Source of the DNA: JANQEA01 sp964466035
GTDB lineage: Bacteria > Bipolaricaulota > Bipolaricaulia > UBA7950 > UBA9294
Length of the DNA: 64,000 bases
NCBI GenBank assembly: GCA_964466035.1
Contig: CAYXLR010000004.1
Span: 60,631 to 124,630 of the forward strand
Reading direction: 5' to 3'
The translations under genes were made by a program, and so were the position numbers. Positions 60,417 to 64,000 of this stretch are shown piece by piece (the stretch's first letter is position 1; each line of letters begins with the position of its first letter). The notes below the pieces were generated by a model, which was not told the DNA's origin, ran no database searches, and saw nothing but the letters and a program-made list of their open reading frames with translations.

Positions 60417-60449
60417 CACCGCAGAGGTCGCAGAGTCCGCCGAGAGAAC
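60417..60449. repeat. CCGCAGAG-family repeat R4
   Basis: Reads CACCGCAGAGGTCGCAGAGT then CCGCCGAGAGA. It is the inverted partner of R5 about 165 bp away. Confidence 0.75.
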
Positions 60450-60612
60450 TACAGTCAAGAGAGGACGGCAAACAGCTTTGGATGACTGACTCGTAGCGTC
60501 CGGATTCCGCCTTCCTTCGTGTTCTTCATGGTTCGTTCTCTGTCGCTCCCCTTGGCGATCCCTGCGAGAGGTGCCGTCGAGGTTTCAACGAGGCAGTGGG
60601 ACCGTCGGTTCC

Positions 60613-60643
60613 CCTCGGCGTTCTCTGCGACCTCTGCGGTTCA
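60613..60643. repeat. CCGCAGAG-family repeat R5 (inverted)
   Basis: The reverse complement reads AACCGCAGAGGTCGCAGAGA then ACGCCGAGG, matching R4 almost base for base. R4 and R5 enclose about 165 bp with no gene, like an empty version of the GxxExxY unit. Confidence 0.75.
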
Positions 60644-60774
60644 GCTTCCGACGTTTCTTGGTCCATTCTTCCTGCGCCTCATGGTCTGTGCTTCTGGGTG
60701 TTCTTGGCGTGCTTCGCGTGCTCTGCGAGAGGCGATTTTGACGTTGCTCTTCATCCTGAAGCCTTCCGGTCCTG

Positions 60775-60800
60775 CCTCTGCGCCCTCTGCGTTTGCGCCG
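60775..60800. repeat. CCGCAGAG-related repeat R6 (degenerate)
   Basis: The reverse complement contains AAACGCAGAGGGCGCAGAGG, a weaker relative of R3 and R5. It ends 6 bp before the next gene's stop. Confidence 0.5.
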
Positions 60801-60806
60801 TTGGTT

Positions 60807-61838
60807 TCAGTCGATCCGCCACTGCGCGATCCGCGGGTCGTCCGGAGCGATCGGCGCGACGTCGACGGTCCGCTCTTCCCCCTCGATCGCGATCGTCATC
60901 GGAATCGAACCGCGCCCGCCGTGATCGGAGTACCTGGCCGTGAGCGCAGCGGCGAGGAGGAGGTCCTCCTCGGTCGGATTTCCTTCGACCAGCGTCGTCG
61001 GCCCCATCGCGTCGGCCGGATCGATCCGGATCCGACCGGCGGCGAACCCCTCCAGGGCGTTGTTCTCCCCCTCGTTCCGCCCGACGATCGCCTTCGCCCG
61101 CTCGGAGAGCCGGAAGTGGCGACCGATCCGCAACAGCCGGAACGCCTCGACGTCGACGTTCTCCCGACCGACGTGGGCGAACGCGTCCCGAACGCGGGCG
61201 GCGTAGGCCTTCTCGATCAGCACGCAGCCGCCGGCCGGCTGCGGATAGTCGGTCACGCCGAGCTCCCTCGCGAGGGCCGTCTGCCGTTCGCGGCTCCGTC
61301 CCTGGATCGCCAGGAGGTCCTCCCTGCGCAGCCACCCTTCACGGACCGGAAGCGTGTCCGGCAGGAGGTTCGCCGACAGGGGGCGCAGAAGCCGATCGCC
61401 GAGCCCGCTCTCCTCGGCCGCCTGCAGGAGCGCGCGGCGGTGCTGCGATTTCGGGCGTTGCCCGAGGACCTCGCCGGTGACGACGAATTCCGCGCCCTCT
61501 TCCTCCATCACCCGCTTGGCGATCTTCAGCAGGAAGATCCGGCAGTCGACGCACGGGTTCATCCCTCGCCCGTATCCGTGCTTCGGGTTGCGGACGACGT
61601 CGAGATGCTCGACGGAGGCGTCGACGATCCGCAGCGGAAGCCCGACGCGCTCCGCCGCGGCGCGGATCCGCGCGCGCCCCCCCTCGTTCGCGCTGAACAG
61701 GTGGCGGACGTGAAGGAGGGTCACATCGACGCCCAGCCGGTGAACGAGGACCGCCGCGAGGACGGAGTCCAGGCCGCCGGAAAAGGCCGCGATCGCCTTC
61801 ACCGCGTCCGATCCATGCTCGTGCCCAGAGTTCTTCAT
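60807..61838 (-). CDS. PP-loop ATPase, ThiI/MnmA-like tRNA-thiolation-type protein
   Basis: The 343-aa product has a PP-loop AAFSGGLDSVLAAVLV near residue 18, the cysteine motif MNPCVDCRIFLLKIA, EVLGQRPKSQHRRAL and LLRPLSANLLPDT. This is the family annotated as thiouridylase-like or ThiI-like adenylating proteins without the THUMP/methyltransferase parts. Activity in tRNA sulphur modification is likely but not shown. Start ATG 61838 has a weak ribosome site. It is divergent from htrA. Confidence 0.78.
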   Translation of the reverse strand: MKNSGHEHGSDAVKAIAAFSGGLDSVLAAVLVHRLGVDVTLLHVRHLFSANEGGRARIRAAAERVGLPLRIVDASVEHLDVVRNPKHGYGRGMNPCVDCRIFLLKIAKRVMEEEGAEFVVTGEVLGQRPKSQHRRALLQAAEESGLGDRLLRPLSANLLPDTLPVREGWLRREDLLAIQGRSRERQTALARELGVTDYPQPAGGCVLIEKAYAARVRDAFAHVGRENVDVEAFRLLRIGRHFRLSERAKAIVGRNEGENNALEGFAAGRIRIDPADAMGPTTLVEGNPTEEDLLLAAALTARYSDHGGRGSIPMTIAIEGEERTVDVAPIAPDDPRIAQWRID

Positions 61839-61858
61839 GTCCGCTTCACATCCCGCGC

Positions 61859-61864
61859 TATAAT
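61859..61864 (+). promoter_or_regulatory. -10 box of htrA
   Basis: A perfect TATAAT lies 47 bases before the htrA ATG. No good -35 is seen at 16-18 bp, so it may depend on an activator or an alternative sigma factor. Confidence 0.45.
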
Positions 61865-61911
61865 CCTACCGCAATCCTCATGAAGCGCTGTAAGAAAGGA
61901 GGAGTCTGGCA

Positions 61912-63456
61912 ATGCGCAAGACCTGGATCATAGGACTGGTCGCCGCGCTCGCCGTCGGCGCGGGGCTCACGTTCGCCTGGATCGAGTCCACGGACAGCCG
62001 ATTGGCCGTCGTGCCGACGGTCGCCTTGGCCCAAGAGGAGACATCGACCGAAAGCGCCGCGGTCAACCCATCGATCACCGAATCCGGCCACGCGGCGGTC
62101 AAGCGCGCGATCGAGCTCGTCGGACCGGCCGTCGTCCGGATCGACGTCACCGGGACGGTCACGGTCTCGAACCCGTTCCTCGACTTCTACGACGATCCAA
62201 CGTTCCGCCGCTTCTTCGGCGATCCGCTCGACCTCGGACCGCAGGAGCGGACCACCCAATCGCTCGGCTCGGGGCTGGTCATCGACTACGAAGGGGAGAA
62301 GCTCGTCCTGACCAACGCCCACGTCGTCGTCGACGCCGACACGATCCGCGTCACCGACATCCACGGGACCACGTGGGACGCCGTCCTCGTCGGTGCCGAT
62401 GACGTCCTCGACGTCGCCGTCCTCCGCCTGGAAGGGAACACGGAGGAGCTCGTCACCGCCGAGTTCGGGGATTCGGACGCCGTCGAGATCGGGGATTGGG
62501 CGATCGCAATCGGCAACCCGCTCGGGCTGTCGTACACCGTCACCCTCGGGATCATCAGCGGGACCGACCGGGACGTCGCCAAGCCGAGCGGCGTCGGGAA
62601 CTTCAACAACCTGCTCCAGACCGACGCGGCGATCAACCCCGGCAACAGCGGCGGGCCGCTCGTCAACGCGTTCGGCCAGGTGATCGGCCTGAACACGATC
62701 ATCGCGCGCGGGTCGACCAACGGCGTGACGGTCGAGGGGATCAACTTCGCTATCGCGATCAACGGGGTGCGGGACGTGCTCCCGCAGCTCGTCGAGCTCG
62801 GAGAGGTGAAGCGCGGCTGGCTCGGCGTGCAGCACACGGAGATCACCGCGAGCGCCGCCGAGGAGTACGGGATCGATCCCGATCAGACGGGCACGCTGAT
62901 CGTCCACGTCTTCCCCGGCGACCCGGCCGATCTGGCCGGCTTCGAGGTCGGCGACGTGGTGATCCGCGTCGGCGAGGTCCCGATCGAAGAGGCGGAGGAC
63001 CTGAATCGCGAGATCGGCCTGCTCCCGGCCGGGACCGTCGTCGACGTCGTCGTCCTCCGGGACGGGGAACAGCTGACGCTGACCGTCACGCTCGGCGAGC
63101 GTCCGAGCGAGGAGGAGCTGGCGACCTACGAGGGGACCTCGCCCGAAAGCGAGGACGAAGAAGAAGACGAAGCGGCCGTCTCTGGGTTCGGAATCACCGT
63201 CGGCCCGATCACCCCGATCGTCGCTCGCCATCTGGGTTTGAATTCGACTGACGGGGTCGTCATAATGGACGTCGCCGCAGGGAGCCTGGCCGACCGGGTC
63301 GGTCTGGTGGAGGGAGACGTCATCCTCGAGGTCGACCATCAGCCGATCGATTCGGTCGAGGGCTGGAACGCGGTCATTTCCGCGCTCGATGAAGACGTGC
63401 GGATCACCGTGACGGTCCTGCGGGACGGCAGCCTGAGCTTCGTGACGATCGAGTAG
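61912..63456 (+). CDS. HtrA/DegP-type serine protease with two PDZ domains
   Basis: The 514-aa product is an envelope quality-control protease. It has a signal or anchor helix (about 5-24), a trypsin-like domain with the triad His137 (TNAHVV), Asp167 (DVLDVAVL) and Ser246 (INPGNSGGPL), and two PDZ domains (about 270-380 and 420-510). An acidic linker (SPESEDEEEDEAA) separates the PDZ domains. AAGGAGG precedes the ATG. The tRNA cluster follows 17 bp after its stop. Confidence 0.95.
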   Translation: MRKTWIIGLVAALAVGAGLTFAWIESTDSRLAVVPTVALAQEETSTESAAVNPSITESGHAAVKRAIELVGPAVVRIDVTGTVTVSNPFLDFYDDPTFRRFFGDPLDLGPQERTTQSLGSGLVIDYEGEKLVLTNAHVVVDADTIRVTDIHGTTWDAVLVGADDVLDVAVLRLEGNTEELVTAEFGDSDAVEIGDWAIAIGNPLGLSYTVTLGIISGTDRDVAKPSGVGNFNNLLQTDAAINPGNSGGPLVNAFGQVIGLNTIIARGSTNGVTVEGINFAIAINGVRDVLPQLVELGEVKRGWLGVQHTEITASAAEEYGIDPDQTGTLIVHVFPGDPADLAGFEVGDVVIRVGEVPIEEAEDLNREIGLLPAGTVVDVVVLRDGEQLTLTVTLGERPSEEELATYEGTSPESEDEEEDEAAVSGFGITVGPITPIVARHLGLNSTDGVVIMDVAAGSLADRVGLVEGDVILEVDHQPIDSVEGWNAVISALDEDVRITVTVLRDGSLSFVTIE

Positions 63457-63473
63457 CGAAGCCGGCGGCCAGA

Positions 63474-63548
63474 CGGAGAGTGGCGCAGCTTGGTCAGCGC
63501 GCAGCGTTCGGGACGCTGAGGTCGCCGGTTCGAATCCGGCCTCTCCGA
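63474..63548 (+). tRNA. tRNA-Pro (CGG)
   Basis: The acceptor stem CGGAGAG (63474-63480) pairs with CTCTCCG (63541-63547). The anticodon arm CAGCG-TTCGGGA-CGCTG gives CGG, decoding CCG proline. The T-arm GCCGG-TTCGAAT-CCGGC is canonical. CCA is not encoded. Confidence 0.93.
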
Positions 63549-63550
63549 CT

Positions 63551-63624
63551 GCGGGAGTAGCTCAATGGTAGAGCCCTGGCCTTCCAAGCCAGTGATGCGG
63601 GTTCGATCCCCGTCTCTCGCTCCA
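63551..63624 (+). tRNA. tRNA-Gly (TCC)
   Basis: GCGGGAG pairs with CTCTCGC (one G-T). The anticodon arm CTGGC-CTTCCAA-GCCAG gives TCC for GGA glycine. The T-arm has GTTCGATCC. The 3' CCA is encoded (63622-63624). Confidence 0.95.
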
Positions 63625-63626
63625 TG

Positions 63627-63856
63627 CGATCCTTCGGATCGTTCGACGCGGCTTCTGCGAACCGGAAGATCGCTATTGACATGAGGTAACGTCCGACGCA
63701 CACTGGCAACGAGGCGCACGAGTTCCCGCAACCGCCGCACCGGCGGGAACCCGCACGACTCCAGGGACCGCTGATGCCCTGGAAGTCGGAAAGGTGACAA
63801 AACCGGAGTTTCGCGCAGCGAAACTCCTACGTACATCGGCAAGCCCGAAGGGCTTG
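63627..63856. repeat. Cluster of stem-loops between tRNA-Gly and tRNA-Arg
   Basis: The tRNA spacer holds no gene but five stem-loops: CGATCC-TTC-GGATCG (63627-63641), GTTCCCGC/GCGGGAAC (63722-63750), CCAGGG/CCCTGG extended by GACT/AGTC (63757-63787), GGAGTTTCGC-GCA-GCGAAACTCC (63805-63827) and CAAGCCC-GAA-GGGCTTG (63840-63856). Confidence 0.7.
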
Positions 63857-63870
63857 ACGATCGTACGCAT

Positions 63871-63946
63871 GCGCCCGTAGCTCAGCGGACAGAGCAGCGG
63901 CCTTCTAAGCCGCTGGCCGGAGGTTCGAATCCTCCCGGGCGTACCA
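63871..63946 (+). tRNA. tRNA-Arg (TCT)
   Basis: GCGCCCG pairs with CGGGCGT (terminal G-T). The anticodon arm GCGGC-CTTCTAA-GCCGC gives TCT for AGA arginine. The T-loop is TTCGAAT. CCA is encoded at 63944-63946. Confidence 0.95.
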
Positions 63947-63956
63947 AAGGACACAT

Positions 63957-64000
63957 GGGGAGCGTAGCGCAATCGGTCAGCGCACCAGGTTGTGGTCCTG
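63957..64000 (+). tRNA. tRNA-His (GTG), 5' part only
   Basis: GGGGAGCGTAGCGCAATCGG begins a tRNA; the anticodon arm CCAGG-TTGTGGT-CCTG gives GTG, histidine. The window ends inside the arm. The extra 5' G typical of tRNA-His is consistent with the G-run. Confidence 0.85.

Larger units (their letters stand above)
60395..60806. other. Repeat-bearing intergenic gap without a gene
   Basis: These 412 bp contain three copies of the CCGCAGAG repeat family and no supportable gene. Plus-strand reading through them (from 60519) continues antisense to the thiolation-type gene and is a shadow. Confidence 0.65.

Noticed and set aside
63474..63946. tRNA genes as a phage attachment site
   Set aside because: No integrase gene or tRNA-end direct repeat is visible in the window.

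Overview
The window reads as one contig of a high-GC, peptidoglycan-building, Gram-negative-type bacterium. It carries MurE and MurF, FtsE/FtsX, lipoprotein signals, a DegP-type protease and barrel-like secreted proteins. Most of it is about two-thirds G+C by eye, with short intergenic gaps, many 4-bp ATGA/GTGA overlaps, and sigma70-like promoters (TTGnnn, 17-18 bp, TAnnnT). A tungsten/molybdenum aldehyde ferredoxin oxidoreductase, a carbamate-kinase fermentation cluster and glycine cleavage genes suggest an anaerobic amino-acid or ureide user. A di-myo-inositol-phosphate pathway hints at heat or salt adaptation. I cannot assign the phylum from sequence alone; an uncultured lineage such as Bipolaricaulota is a guess.

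Layout. 0-11.1 kb is housekeeping: the glmM tail, dnaB-gcvH-gcvPA-gcvPB on the minus strand, rpsB-tsf-pyrH, recG, def-fmt. 11.1-19.5 kb holds a PPC-domain protein, nth-pncC, a flippase-like membrane protein, prmC-ftsE-ftsX, a PIN/TRAM protein, a PD40 lipoprotein-ispD pair and a small secreted protein. 19.6-30.4 kb is a catabolic island: a GntR regulator, carbamate kinase, two different knotted carbamoyltransferases split by an inserted GxxExxY gene, a xanthine-dehydrogenase-type molybdenum subunit, and next to them a hydantoinase, a PLP enzyme and an NTPase/flavin-domain fusion. The likely logic is that ureide or purine-derived compounds are opened and phosphorolysed to carbamoyl phosphate, which carbamate kinase turns into ATP.

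30.5-39.8 kb holds rmuC, an Xaa-Pro peptidase and then a visibly lower-GC segment of probably acquired genes. These are inositol-1-phosphate synthase, bifunctional IPCT/DIPP synthase and an HD phosphohydrolase (a likely compatible-solute operon), a REP-type tyrosine transposase element with terminal inverted repeats, and a DUF3800 gene coupled to a small nuclease-like protein. 39.8-47.6 kb has a minus-strand run (PKD/transglutaminase lipoprotein, HDAC-like, TGS-uridine kinase, NIF3, exonuclease III) divergent from trkA-trkH. 47.7-60.4 kb has an S55 peptidase, murF, murE, a membrane methyltransferase, gyrB, an MFS transporter, an Asp/Glu racemase, an AOR-family oxidoreductase and folE.

The end carries a repeat-rich gap (60.4-60.8 kb), a PP-loop thiolation-type protein, an HtrA protease and a tRNA cluster (Pro, Gly, Arg, and His cut by the window edge). 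No rRNA, CRISPR array or replication origin was seen.
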